DNA from: Brevibacterium zhoupengii
GTDB taxonomy: Bacteria > Actinomycetota > Actinomycetes > Actinomycetales > Brevibacteriaceae
DNA length: 64,000 bases
Direction of reading: 5' to 3'
Assembly: GCF_021117425.1 (NCBI RefSeq)
Contig: NZ_CP088298.1
Coordinates: 4,216,001 to 4,280,000 of the forward strand
Shown piece after piece: positions 33,698 through 42,899 of the stretch. The position numbers and the translations under genes were made by a program. The first letter of the stretch is position 1; every line of letters starts with the position of its first letter. The notes under the pieces are model-generated. The model was given only the letters and a program-made list of their open reading frames with translations. It had not been told where the DNA came from and ran no database searches.

Positions 33698-34669
33698 TCA
33701 TGCCCCTTTCGAGGTCAGGCTGATGAATGCGTCTTCGAGGGAGTGGGAGGAGATTTCGAGGTCGGTGCAGGCGTTGTCGAAGAGTGCTCTGGCAGCTGCG
33801 TCGGAGTCCGTCGTACGCATCTTCAGCCGCCGGCCCTGAACCTCGACGGATTCGACGCCGACCAGACCGCCGAGCAAGGCGAGGAGACTGTCTGGTCGGT
33901 CGGGACCGTCGGCCCGGTTGATGCCGTCGTCGAGGGGAACGGTCGCACTCACCGTCTTCGCCGAAGCCATGGCGCGGATCTCGTGTGCCGGGCCGTCGGC
34001 AACGATGCGCCCACCGGAAACGAGGATCACTCGATCGGCGAACTCATCGGCCTCTTCGAGATAGTGCGTGGCGAAGAGAATCGTCTTTCCGTGCAGGGCG
34101 TCGGCACGCATCTCGTGCCAGAAGTCTCGGCGGCCGGTGACGTCCATGCCCGTCGTCGGTTCGTCAAGGACGATGAGGGCCGGGTCCGGCAGGAGCGCCA
34201 TCGCGAACCGCAGGCGCTGCTTCTGTCCGCCCGAGCACTTCTTCACGGTCGACTTCGCGATGTCCGTGATGCCTGCGCGGGCCAGGACGACATCAACGTC
34301 CAGGGACGAGGCGAAGATCGCCGAGGTGTACTCCACCGTCTCCTGCACTGTGAGGTCATCGAGGAGTCCTCCGGTCTGCATCACCGAGCTGACGAGACCC
34401 CGGCTGACCGCTTGTCGCGGCGTCATTCCGAACACCTCGACCGATCCTTTGGTCGGTCGGGAGAGACCGAGGAGCATATCGATCGTCGTGGTCTTGCCGG
34501 CCCCATTGGGGCCGAGGAAGGCGACGACCTCTCCGGGTCGGATGCTCAGGTCGATGTCGTCGACTGCCGTGAGGTCGCCGAAGCGTTTGGTCAGGTGGTC
34601 GAGGACAACGGCGGATGGAATCGTTCCCTGGTCGGCTGCTCTGCGTGGTGCTGTCATCTGTGTGCTCAT
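33698..34669 (-). CDS. ABC exporter ATP-binding protein, DrrA-like
   Basis: A 323-residue ATPase: Walker A GPNGAGKTTTIDMLLGL (about 53-69), signature KCSGGQKQRLRFAMALL, Walker B LIVLDEPTTGMD, and switch His in LFATHYLEEADEFADRV. It resembles daunorubicin-resistance-type exporters. It heads the operon with permease, kinase and response regulator. No ribosome site precedes the ATG; TAATCT (34676-34681, minus strand) ends 6 bp upstream, so the mRNA is probably leaderless. An in-frame ATG four codons later is the alternative start. Confidence 0.9.
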   Translation of the reverse strand: MSTQMTAPRRAADQGTIPSAVVLDHLTKRFGDLTAVDDIDLSIRPGEVVAFLGPNGAGKTTTIDMLLGLSRPTKGSVEVFGMTPRQAVSRGLVSSVMQTGGLLDDLTVQETVEYTSAIFASSLDVDVVLARAGITDIAKSTVKKCSGGQKQRLRFAMALLPDPALIVLDEPTTGMDVTGRRDFWHEMRADALHGKTILFATHYLEEADEFADRVILVSGGRIVADGPAHEIRAMASAKTVSATVPLDDGINRADGPDRPDSLLALLGGLVGVESVEVQGRRLKMRTTDSDAAARALFDNACTDLEISSHSLEDAFISLTSKGA

Positions 34670-34832
34670 GACTTCAGATTAGGAAGAGACAGGCGGCCCT
34701 GATGATGCCATTTGTCACTGCCTGTGGCCGCTCTAGCCAGGCACTGCTCCTGTTCTGCTCCGATGCATGTTCGAGGAGATTCCAACTGTTCCTCTCTTCC
34801 GCCTCGATCCTGGTCGTGATTGGGTGGAGGTT

Positions 34833-35408
34833 ATGAAATCCCTGACTCTGCCGCTGACCACCGACCGCCTGAACCTGCGCGCGCATCGCGAGACCGACGC
34901 CGAGGCGCTGCTGCCCATCTACTCTCGAGAAGACGTCTCGCAGTTCCTGCTCGGCGAGCCTTGGACCGCCGAAGAGGCGCGGACTCAAATCGCCAAGCGC
35001 TCTTCGAAGACCGGCTTGGATACCGAATCACGTGCGCTCTCGCTGATCGTCGAGACCAAGGACGGCCTCGACGACATCGAAGGCTCGGTCGTCATCGGCG
35101 ACGTCGGCATCTGGCTCACCGACGATTCAGCGGAGAAGGCCGAGATCGGCTGGGTGCTCAATCCGGCTGCCGGTGGCCACGGTTTCGCATCAGAAGCCGC
35201 CACCGCCATGCTCAATGTCGCCTTCGACCACTACAACCTCCATCGGGTCATCGCTCAGATGGATGCCCGGAACACCGCCTCGGCGAAGTTGGCCTCCCGC
35301 ATCGGCATGCGCCAGGAAGCTCATCTGCGCCAAGACTGGTGGTCGAAGGGCGAATGGTCAGACACCCTCATCTTCGGGATGCTGAGTACCGACCGTCAGG
35401 TGGCGTGA
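34833..35408 (+). CDS. GNAT-family N-acetyltransferase (RimJ/RimL type)
   Basis: A 191-residue acetyltransferase beginning LPLTTDRLNLRAHRETDAEALLPIYS, the usual first strand of RimJ/RimL-like enzymes. IGWVLNPAAGGHGFASEAATAMLNVAFDHYNLHRVIAQMDARNTASAKLASRIGM carries the acetyl-CoA loop and the conserved Asn near the end of the fold. The start is uncertain: at 34833 GGAGG is only 2 bp upstream, while an in-frame ATG at 34767 adds 22 residues without a ribosome site. The acceptor substrate is unknown. It stands alone between two exporter loci. Confidence 0.82.
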   Translation: MKSLTLPLTTDRLNLRAHRETDAEALLPIYSREDVSQFLLGEPWTAEEARTQIAKRSSKTGLDTESRALSLIVETKDGLDDIEGSVVIGDVGIWLTDDSAEKAEIGWVLNPAAGGHGFASEAATAMLNVAFDHYNLHRVIAQMDARNTASAKLASRIGMRQEAHLRQDWWSKGEWSDTLIFGMLSTDRQVA

Positions 35409-35506
35409 AACTCAAACAGTGGGCCCACCATCGCAGCTCCGTCGCATCGTCCGCGCTACAAATAGAAGGGTTTCTGCGCTACAACTGTAAGGATCCGGCG
35501 TGAACT

Positions 35507-36241
35507 CTACGGCGTCCGGCGGCGCAGAGTCAGTGAACCGACGATGACGGCACCGACGATCCAGCAGCCGATGAAGAGTATGCGCACCCAGATGTACGCC
35601 GCGTCCTCGCTGCCTGTCGACACCGCAGTCAGGGCGTCGATCGCGTGCGACAGCGGCAACCAGTCACCGATCACTTCGAGTACGTCCGGCAGCTGATCGC
35701 GGGGAAGGAAGATGCCGCCCAACAGAATCTGCGGGAACACGAGCACCGGCATGAACTGCACGACCTGGAACTCGGTGCGGGCGAATGCGCTGGCGAGCAG
35801 CCCGAGCGCCGTACCGAGCAGTGCATCCGCAATGGCGACGACGAAGAGCAGCACGATCGACTCTTCGATCTCCAGTCCGCACACCACCGTGGCGAAGCCC
35901 ACCGCGATCGCCGTCTGCAGCACCGCCAGCAGGCCGAAGGCCACGGTGTATCCGAGGATGAAGTCGCCCCGCCCCAAGGGCATCGACAGCAGACGTTCGA
36001 GTGTTCCGCTGCGCCGCTCGCGCAGGGTGCTGATGCTCGTGACGAGGAACATCACGATGAAGGGAAACAGCGCGAGCATCGCCGGGCCGATTCTGTCGAA
36101 GACATCCGTCTCGTCGAAGATCCAGGCTACGAGTCCGATGAGCAGGCTGGGCACGACGAGCAGCAGTGCGATGGTGCGCGGGTCGTTGCGGATCTGGAGC
36201 AGCACACGCCCTGCCGTGGCCAAGGTGCGCGAAGGAGTCAT
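35507..36241 (-). CDS. ABC-2 family permease
   Basis: A 244-residue permease with six likely helices. The conserved loop TLRERRSGTLERLLSMPLGRGDFILGY lies between helices 2 and 3, and a GGIFLPRDQLPDVLEVIGDWLPLSHAIDAL segment near the end is typical of ABC2 exporters. Its ATG overlaps the stop of the ATPase gene (ATGA), so the two form a transporter. Cargo is unknown. The end faces the GNAT gene across 98 bp, where GCGCTACAA occurs twice. Confidence 0.88.
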   Translation of the reverse strand: MTPSRTLATAGRVLLQIRNDPRTIALLLVVPSLLIGLVAWIFDETDVFDRIGPAMLALFPFIVMFLVTSISTLRERRSGTLERLLSMPLGRGDFILGYTVAFGLLAVLQTAIAVGFATVVCGLEIEESIVLLFVVAIADALLGTALGLLASAFARTEFQVVQFMPVLVFPQILLGGIFLPRDQLPDVLEVIGDWLPLSHAIDALTAVSTGSEDAAYIWVRILFIGCWIVGAVIVGSLTLRRRTP

Positions 36242-37035
36242 CTCTTCGTCCCCTTCGAACCTCGCTTGCCCTGCGGCGGTGGGCGCGTCGCCAACAGCCT
36301 CTTCGACACAGAGTCCCTCTTAGCCGTATCGGTCTCGATGATGCGCAGAAAGGCTTCCTCCGCCGAGGCGGCCCGTGTGCTCTCGAGCAGCTCGCTCGGA
36401 GTCGTATCTGCGATCACCGCGCCCTCACGCATCAGCAGCAGCCGGTCACACCGAGTGGCCTCATCCATGACGTGACTCGAGACGAGCAGCGTCGCCCCAT
36501 CGTCTGCGATGCGGCGGAAGATGGCCCACAGCTCGGAGCGCAGAACCGGATCGAGCCCGACCGTGGGCTCGTCGAGGACCAACAGCTCCGGCGACCCGAG
36601 CATCGCCGCCGCCAGCGACACGCGATTGGCCTGGCCGCCGGAGAGCGTGCGGGCGAGCTGATCGGCCTGGCCTCTCAGATCGGTGCGCTCGATGACGCGC
36701 TCGACATCGGACTTCGGCACGCCCTGCACCCGGGCGAAGTAGGCCAGGTTCGCGCGCACCGAGAGGTCGTCGTAGATGCTGGCCAGCTGCGTCATATATC
36801 CAACTTTGTGGCGCAGAGGTGCTGAGCCTGCGGGTTCGCCGAGCACTTTGACGGTTCCGCCGCTGACGATTTGGACACCGACGATGGCGCGCATGAGTGT
36901 CGTCTTCCCGCTGCCGCTGGGCCCGAGCAGACCGACGATGGCGCCGCGCGGCAGAGTCAGGTCGAGACTGTCGATCACGGTCTTTCGCCCGCGTCGAATC
37001 GTCAGCCCCCGAGCTTCGATCGCGTTGCTCGTCAT
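36238..37035 (-). CDS. ABC exporter ATP-binding protein
   Basis: A 265-residue ATPase: Walker A GPSGSGKTTLMRAIVG (about 38-53), Q loop YMTQLASIYDDLSVR, signature TLSGGQANRVSLAAAML, Walker B LLVLDEPTVGLDP, and His in LVSSHVMDEATRCD. The C-terminal tail is rich in Lys and Arg. The ATG at 37035 has no ribosome site. TATTCT lies 4 bp and TAGTCT 10 bp upstream, so a leaderless or very short-leader mRNA is possible. It pairs with the overlapping permease downstream. Confidence 0.89.
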   Translation of the reverse strand: MTSNAIEARGLTIRRGRKTVIDSLDLTLPRGAIVGLLGPSGSGKTTLMRAIVGVQIVSGGTVKVLGEPAGSAPLRHKVGYMTQLASIYDDLSVRANLAYFARVQGVPKSDVERVIERTDLRGQADQLARTLSGGQANRVSLAAAMLGSPELLVLDEPTVGLDPVLRSELWAIFRRIADDGATLLVSSHVMDEATRCDRLLLMREGAVIADTTPSELLESTRAASAEEAFLRIIETDTAKRDSVSKRLLATRPPPQGKRGSKGTKR

Positions 37036-37209
37036 ATGAAGAATAAGACTACCGATATTGGCCTACGTCAAGTGACCCGTGGTACCAAAGGTTTGGGAAA
37101 CAATCCGAAAACCTCGGCAAAGGTTCACGAAACGGGCCTCTGTTTGGTCAGAACCACCTCGGCGAGGGTCATAGCGTGGGAATAGCAAACGTCTCAGCGA
37201 AAGGTTCAC

Positions 37210-38478
37210 ATGTACAGGCAGTCGTCGAAATTGGCCAATGTCCTCTATGACATTCGGGGACCCGTCCTCGAAGAGGCCGAGGCGATGGAGGCCAAGGGCC
37301 ACACCATCCTCAAGCTCAACATCGGCAACCCTGCACCTTTCGGATTCGAAGCCCCCGAGGCGATCGTCCACGACATGGTCAAACAGCTGCCCGTGGCTCA
37401 GGGGTACTCGGACTCGCGTGGAATTCTCTCCGGTCGCCGCGCCGTCGTCCAGTATTACGAGACCAGAGGCATCCACAATCTGGACACCCCCGAGGTGTTC
37501 CTGGGCAACGGAGTCAGCGAACTCATCACCCTATCCCTGCAGGCCCTGTGCAATCCCGGCGACGAGATCCTCGTCCCCAGCCCCGACTATCCCCTGTGGA
37601 CGGCATCGGTCGCCCTGGCCGGCGGCACCCCCAAGCACTACCTGTGCGACGAAGCCACCGCATGGCAGCCCGACCTCGAGGATCTCGAATCGAAGATCAC
37701 CGAGAACACCCGCGGCATCGTCGTCATCAACCCGAACAACCCGACGGGTGCGGTCTACTCACGCGAGACTCTGAAGAAGATCGTCGACATCGCACGCCGC
37801 CACGACCTCATCATCTTCGCTGACGAGATCTACGAGAAGATCACCTACGACGATGTCGAGATGGTCAATATGGCCACCGTGACCGGCGACGATGTCCTGT
37901 GCCTGACCTACTCGGGACTGTCCAAGGCCTACCGGATCGCCGGCTACCGCGCGGGCTGGCTGGCCATCACCGGACCACTGTCCGAGGCCAAAAGCTACCT
38001 CGAGGGCATCAAACTCCTGGCCAATATGCGCATGTGCGCAAATGTTCCCGCCCAGCACGCAATCCAGGCGGCGCTCGGCGGCAAGCAGTCGATCGAGGAC
38101 CTCGTCCTGCCGCAGGGTCGCCTCGGTGCGCAGATGAACCTCGCGCACGAGGGGCTGAACTCCATCGACGGTGTCTCCGCGCACCGGGCCAGCGGTGCCC
38201 TCTATATGTTCGCGAAGCTCGACGTCGACAAATTCAACATCACCGACGACGAACAGTTCGCCCTCGACCTGCTGCGCGAACAGAAGATCCTCGTCTCCCA
38301 CGGCACCGCCTTCAACTGGTCGAGCCCCGACCACTTCCGACTCGTCACCCTGCCCTCCGTCGAAGTCCTGGACGAATCGATCAACCGCCTCGGCGAGTTC
38401 CTCTCCGGCTACAAGCAGAACGCACCCAGCACCTGCGAGCTGCCGACCGTCAAGGAGATGTCGCCGGCGGCGGGGTGA
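37210..38478 (+). CDS. AlaA-like PLP-dependent aminotransferase (alanine-synthesising type)
   Basis: A 422-residue class I aminotransferase, close in pattern to E. coli AlaA: a SSKLANVLYDIRGPVLEEA start, LKLNIGNPAPFGFEAPE, the PNNPTGAVYSRE substrate loop, FADEIYEKITYD, and PLP lysine Lys239 in YSGLSKAYRIAGYRAGW. It likely transfers an amino group from glutamate to pyruvate, giving alanine. AAAGG sits 5 bp before the ATG. It stands alone on the plus strand, and the 23 bp to the next gene contain that gene's own leaderless promoter. Confidence 0.87.
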   Translation: MYRQSSKLANVLYDIRGPVLEEAEAMEAKGHTILKLNIGNPAPFGFEAPEAIVHDMVKQLPVAQGYSDSRGILSGRRAVVQYYETRGIHNLDTPEVFLGNGVSELITLSLQALCNPGDEILVPSPDYPLWTASVALAGGTPKHYLCDEATAWQPDLEDLESKITENTRGIVVINPNNPTGAVYSRETLKKIVDIARRHDLIIFADEIYEKITYDDVEMVNMATVTGDDVLCLTYSGLSKAYRIAGYRAGWLAITGPLSEAKSYLEGIKLLANMRMCANVPAQHAIQAALGGKQSIEDLVLPQGRLGAQMNLAHEGLNSIDGVSAHRASGALYMFAKLDVDKFNITDDEQFALDLLREQKILVSHGTAFNWSSPDHFRLVTLPSVEVLDESINRLGEFLSGYKQNAPSTCELPTVKEMSPAAG

Positions 38479-38501
38479 TCTGGGGCTGAGATAATGGCCC
38501 C

Positions 38502-40400
38502 ATGACGGAGCGCTCGACAGGACCAGAGACAGCAGCAGTGGACTCCGTCGCACGGGCTATCAGTCTGATCGCGCGCGGAAACCCCGTCGATCCCGGCTCG
38601 CTGGAGGCAGAACTCGGGCAGCAGTCGACCCTCATCGACTCGCTTCTCGAGCTATCCACCACCATGGTTCGCTGGCGCCAGAAGGACCATGAACGCGCAG
38701 CCCTGCTCGAAAGCGCCTCAGAGCTCATCCAGGTCAGAGACACGAAGCGTCTATTACAGAAGCTCGTCGACAGAGCCAAATCGCTTATCGGCTGCGACAT
38801 CGCCTACCTCTCGGAATACAACCCGGAAACCGACGAGCTCAACGTCAGAGCCAGCCGCGGGGCCATTTCGCTCCAACTCCCGGCACTGCGCGTACCACCC
38901 GGAGTCGGACTCGCAGGCCGTGTCGTCCGCGACCGAGCCGCCCACTGGACCTCGGACTACGACCTGACTCAACTGCCTCATGAGCGGCGTGTCGACTCAG
39001 CAGTCAAGGCAGAAGGCATGGAGTCACTCCTCGGAGTGCCCATGGTCGTCGACGGCGAAGTGCTCGGTGCCCTGTTCGCGGCGAATCGCTACCCCCATGA
39101 CTTCGGGGCAGATGAGATCACCTTGCTCTCTGCTCTGGCAGACCACGCTTCGGTGATTCTCAAGACCGCCCGACTCATGGGCGAACTCGCCGAAGCGGCC
39201 GCACTGTCTGCTGCCGCAGAAGAACTGGCCGCGGCCAAGGCGAACACCCTGCAGCGCCTCGTCGAGGTCGAAGAGCAGCTGACCCAGTTGGTGCTGCAGG
39301 GCCACGGTGCAGCAGCCGTCACGAAAGTCATTGCCGAGACCCTCCGTGCCGAGGTGCTCATCGTGGACAGTTGGAGCCTTGACTCCCCCGGTTTTCCAGC
39401 AGACGAGGGATTCCTCGCCGAGGCCGACGTGAGTCGAGATGACATTCTTGCGGCGTTGGACACCAGTCACCGCACCGGACGAAGCGTCCAGATCTCCCAC
39501 GACAAGCGACTCATCGCTGCCTCGGTGGCGTCGAACAGACGTCAGCACAGCGGGCTGTTCGTGCTCTTCCACAACGACCCCAAAGACGGCGACCACAGCA
39601 TCGTCGCGCAGGCCGCACAGTCTTTGGCACTCATTCAGATGAACGAGCAGTCACGTGCCGACGCGGAGAACCGTGTACGCGGCGAACTGGCCGTCGATCT
39701 GATCGCCGACACCAGAAGTCTCGACGAGCTGCGAGCGCGAGCGCGTTCCAGCAACTTCACTCTCCTCGGCCCCTGGCAGCTCATCGTGGTTCAAGCCGCC
39801 CCCAACGACTTCGACCGCATCGGTTCGTATCTGGCTCGGATTGAGCCGCGGATTCTCATGACTCAACGCTCCCCGGGCCTGACCGTGCTGCTGCCCCGCT
39901 CGGCACATCGAAGCCGAACGCAGCTGAATGAGCTGCTCACAGCCTCAGACATCCTGCGCGAGTGCCTGGTCGTTGTCTCCGACACCGAATTTCAGCGTTC
40001 GCAGCTGCGCACCGCAGAAGACGAGCTCTGGTCGTGCGTGCGAGTGCTCAACTCGCTCTCGATCACCACAGGCGTCCGCCCCGCTGAGGACTTCGCTCCT
40101 TACACGGCGATGTTCGGCTCAGCCCCCGAACACGTCGGACAGTTCATGGAGCGCATGCTCAGCCCGCTGCGACAATGGGATCGGCGGCAATCGGCCGATC
40201 TGATCACCACACTGCGCACCTACTTCGAACACAGGAGCAGCGTCAGTCGCACCGCCGCTGCCCTCTCGGTTCACATCAATACCGTCAAACTGCGGCTGGA
40301 GCGCATCGATACGGTACTCGACAACGACTGGCGAGCGCCCGAATACGCGTTCCGTCTCCACGTCGCACTCCGCCTGGATCAACTCCGGCAGAAGGACTGA
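38502..40400 (+). CDS. GAF-domain PucR/CdaR-type transcriptional regulator
   Basis: A 632-residue regulator. A GAF domain covers about residues 75-225 (IGCDIAYLSEYNPETDELNVRA, GVGLAGRVVRDRAAHW, SLLGVPMVVDGEVLGALFAANR), a coiled helix follows (about 225-270), and a variable domain leads to the C-terminal PucR-type helix-turn-helix, LRTYFEHRSSVSRTAAALSVHINTVKLRLERIDTVL. GATAAT ends 6 bp before the ATG, suggesting a leaderless mRNA. It precedes the HMG-CoA reductase operon on the same strand with a 201-bp gap, and is the best candidate for its regulator. Confidence 0.86.
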   Translation: MTERSTGPETAAVDSVARAISLIARGNPVDPGSLEAELGQQSTLIDSLLELSTTMVRWRQKDHERAALLESASELIQVRDTKRLLQKLVDRAKSLIGCDIAYLSEYNPETDELNVRASRGAISLQLPALRVPPGVGLAGRVVRDRAAHWTSDYDLTQLPHERRVDSAVKAEGMESLLGVPMVVDGEVLGALFAANRYPHDFGADEITLLSALADHASVILKTARLMGELAEAAALSAAAEELAAAKANTLQRLVEVEEQLTQLVLQGHGAAAVTKVIAETLRAEVLIVDSWSLDSPGFPADEGFLAEADVSRDDILAALDTSHRTGRSVQISHDKRLIAASVASNRRQHSGLFVLFHNDPKDGDHSIVAQAAQSLALIQMNEQSRADAENRVRGELAVDLIADTRSLDELRARARSSNFTLLGPWQLIVVQAAPNDFDRIGSYLARIEPRILMTQRSPGLTVLLPRSAHRSRTQLNELLTASDILRECLVVVSDTEFQRSQLRTAEDELWSCVRVLNSLSITTGVRPAEDFAPYTAMFGSAPEHVGQFMERMLSPLRQWDRRQSADLITTLRTYFEHRSSVSRTAAALSVHINTVKLRLERIDTVLDNDWRAPEYAFRLHVALRLDQLRQKD

Positions 40401-40601
40401 ACCTACCCGGGCATGAGCCAGGACCCCTGGCCGATAAAGCCATGAACAGAAGATATTACTGGCTGCAACGGCCATAGGTGTTCGAGTCCTGAAGTGTTTG
40501 ACTGAACCCTGCGCGGAATTACTCTGCGCCGACGCTCGGCCGCTTTCGGCAGCCGCAGTCGGCAGACACAGATTCGAAGAAGACTCGACAGGAGACACAC
40601 C

Positions 40602-41876
40602 ATGGCAGAGAACAGTCGTATCGCCGACTTCCGCAATAAGTCGGTCAACGATCGTCGCACGGCAGTAGCCGAGGCAACCGGGCTCGACACCGAGGTGTTC
40701 ACCCAGATCGATGCGACTGCGTTCGGCCCCGAGCAGGCCGCCAACCTGAGCGAGAACGTCTTCGGTGTCTTCTCCCTGCCGTTGGGAGTCGCCACCAACT
40801 TCACGATCAACGGCACCGATGTCCTCGTACCCATGGCCACCGAAGAGGCATCGGTCATCGCCGCAGCCAGCAACGCCGCACGGATGGCACGGCCCACAGG
40901 CGGTTTCTTCACCAGCTCGACCCAGCCGATCATGCAGGCACAGATCCAGCTCATCAATGTGGCAGACCCTCATGCCGCACGGTCCCGTATCTTCGAACGC
41001 CAGAACGAGATCATCGACCTGGCCAATGCGCAGGATCCGAAGCTCGTCGAGGTCGGCGGGGGCGTCAAGGGCCTCGATGTTCGGCTCGTGGAGGCGAAGT
41101 CGGCAACCTATGTCGTCGTCCATCTCCACGTCGACGTCCGCGATGCCATGGGTGCCAATGCGGTCAACACCATGGCAGAGGCGGTGTCGAGCAGCCTTGC
41201 GGCGATCGCCGAGGGCGACGCACTGCTGCGCATCCTGACGAACAAGGCAGATCTTCGCCTGAGCCGAGCGCGAGCCGTCTTCGACAAAGAACTCCTGGGT
41301 GGAGCCGAGGTCGTCGACAACATCCTCCACGCCTACGAGCTGGCGGCAGCCGACCCGTACCGGGCCGCCACCCACAACAAGGGCATCATGAACGGCATCT
41401 CCGCCGTCGTCCTGGCCACCGGAAATGACACTCGCGCGGTGGAAGCCGGAGCCCATTCCCATGCCCTGGTCGACGGACGGTACACCTCACTGTCCACGTT
41501 TGAAAAGGACGCCGAAGGCAACCTCGTCGGCAACCTCGAGATGCCGATGCCCGTCGGCCTGGTAGGTGGTGCCACGAAGGTCCACCCCGCGGCCCGCACC
41601 TCCCTCCAGGTCGCCGAAGTGGCCACCGCAAAGGACCTGGCCGAAATCATCGTCGCAGCCGGTCTGGCGCAGAACCTGGCGGCACTGCGGGTTCTGGCCA
41701 CCGAAGGTGTGCAGCGCGGTCACATGTCGCTGCATGCGAAGAACCTCGCCGTGTCTGCCGGCGCCACCGCTGAGGAAGCCAAGGTCATCGTGGAGAGGCT
41801 CATCGACGAGAAGGCCTTCCGCTTCGATCGGGTTCAGGCCATCCTCGCCGATCTTCGCTCAGGTGCACAGAAATGA
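40602..41876 (+). CDS. mvaA: Class II (degradative) HMG-CoA reductase
   Basis: A 424-residue class II 3-hydroxy-3-methylglutaryl-CoA reductase, the Pseudomonas mevalonii type. Motifs include PMATEEASVIAAASNAARMA (catalytic Glu), THNKGIMNGISAVVLATGNDTRAVEAGAHS (catalytic Lys and Asp) and GHMSLHAKNLAVSAGA (catalytic His). In the catabolic direction it oxidises mevalonate plus CoA to HMG-CoA. GGAGACACACC precedes the ATG. The stop overlaps the HMG-CoA lyase ATG (ATGA). No mevalonate kinase or other isoprenoid genes are adjacent, which fits mevalonate breakdown rather than synthesis. Confidence 0.92.
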   Translation: MAENSRIADFRNKSVNDRRTAVAEATGLDTEVFTQIDATAFGPEQAANLSENVFGVFSLPLGVATNFTINGTDVLVPMATEEASVIAAASNAARMARPTGGFFTSSTQPIMQAQIQLINVADPHAARSRIFERQNEIIDLANAQDPKLVEVGGGVKGLDVRLVEAKSATYVVVHLHVDVRDAMGANAVNTMAEAVSSSLAAIAEGDALLRILTNKADLRLSRARAVFDKELLGGAEVVDNILHAYELAAADPYRAATHNKGIMNGISAVVLATGNDTRAVEAGAHSHALVDGRYTSLSTFEKDAEGNLVGNLEMPMPVGLVGGATKVHPAARTSLQVAEVATAKDLAEIIVAAGLAQNLAALRVLATEGVQRGHMSLHAKNLAVSAGATAEEAKVIVERLIDEKAFRFDRVQAILADLRSGAQK

Positions 41877-42808
41877 TGGATTCACTCCCACAGGTCTTCA
41901 CCCACGAGGATTTTCCGACTCAGGTCAGGGTCTACGAGGTCAGTGCTCGGGACGGGCTCCAGGCTGAACCGGTCACCCTGCCCGCCGAGGTTCGGGCCCA
42001 GCTCATCTCCCGACTGGCCGATTCCGGTCTGACGTCCATCGAAGCAGGCAGCTTCGTGTCCCCTCGGGCCGTTCCGCAGATGGCTGACACCCGCTCAGTT
42101 CTCGACGAGCTCGACCTCGACGCGGACATCTCCTATCCGGTCCTCGTGCCCAACCAGCGCGGACTCGCCGATGCCATGGCCGCGGGAGCCAAGGACGTCG
42201 CTGTCTTCGTCAGTGTCACGGAAGCCTTCTCTCGGGCCAACCTCGGCGACAGCCTCGAAGTGACCACGGCACGCAATCTTGACGTGGCGGCCGCGGCCAC
42301 CTCGGCGGGGATGCGGGTCCGCGGTTATCTGTCGATGGTCTTCGGCGACCCTTGGGAAGGTCAGGTGGATCCACAGCGTGTGGTCACAGCATCTCATCGA
42401 CTGCTGGAAGCCGGCTGCTCGTCGCTTTCGCTCGGCGATACCATCGGCACCGCCACACCTGGTCACGTCACCGCGGTTCTGCAGGCCCTGATCGAAAGCG
42501 GCATCCCAGTCGAGTCGATCGCGCTGCACACCCACAACACCTACGGTCAGGCGCTGTCGAATGTCTGTGCCGCCCTCCAGCTGGGAGTGAGCGAGTTCGA
42601 CGCCTCGGCCGGTGGGGTCGGTGGCTGCCCGTTCGCAGGCTCAGCGACGGGAAACCTGGCAACTGAGGACCTCCTGTGGATGCTCGACGGTCTGGGAATC
42701 TCGACCGGAGTCAACATCCGCGCAGTCGCGGAGACGAGCCAATGGCTGAGTCAGCAACTCGGCAAGCCACTGGCGTCGGCCACCTCGGCGGCCATCGTCA
42801 ATCAGTAG
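41873..42808 (+). CDS. Hydroxymethylglutaryl-CoA lyase
   Basis: A 311-residue HMG-CoA lyase of the TIM-barrel HMGL-like family: VSARDGLQAE (metal-binding Asp and catalytic Arg), SIEAGSFVSPRAVPQM, SLGDTIGTATPGHV, HTHNTYGQALSNV (metal-binding His pair) and GVGGCPFAGSATGNLATEDLLWML with the catalytic Cys. It cleaves HMG-CoA to acetoacetate and acetyl-CoA. It overlaps mvaA by 4 bp and completes the two-step breakdown of mevalonate. Related lyases can act on other acyl-CoAs, but the reductase partner makes HMG-CoA the clear substrate. Confidence 0.92.
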   Translation: MMDSLPQVFTHEDFPTQVRVYEVSARDGLQAEPVTLPAEVRAQLISRLADSGLTSIEAGSFVSPRAVPQMADTRSVLDELDLDADISYPVLVPNQRGLADAMAAGAKDVAVFVSVTEAFSRANLGDSLEVTTARNLDVAAAATSAGMRVRGYLSMVFGDPWEGQVDPQRVVTASHRLLEAGCSSLSLGDTIGTATPGHVTAVLQALIESGIPVESIALHTHNTYGQALSNVCAALQLGVSEFDASAGGVGGCPFAGSATGNLATEDLLWMLDGLGISTGVNIRAVAETSQWLSQQLGKPLASATSAAIVNQ

Positions 42809-42899
42809 CCCCACAGTTCTTCAGCCGGGCCGAGCCTCAGTCAGCCCGGTTCGCGTTCCACCTCCAGAAACACGACTCATCAACAGAAGGTAGGCGAAG

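Noticed and set aside
33539..34702. A 387-codon plus-strand frame opposite the DrrA-like gene
   Set aside because: Shadow frame; the opposite strand has intact Walker A, signature and Walker B motifs.
38502..40400. GAF regulator gene as part of the AlaA aminotransferase operon
   Set aside because: The gap is only 23 bp, but a GATAAT box 6 bp before its ATG and its relation to the following mevalonate genes suggest a separate transcript; read-through cannot be excluded.
40480..40500. GTTCGAGTCC, resembling a tRNA T-loop
   Set aside because: No acceptor stem, anticodon arm or D-arm could be paired around it.
40119..41462. A 447-codon minus-strand frame opposite the GAF regulator and mvaA
   Set aside because: It spans two real genes and the gap between them on the other strand and shows no family motif.
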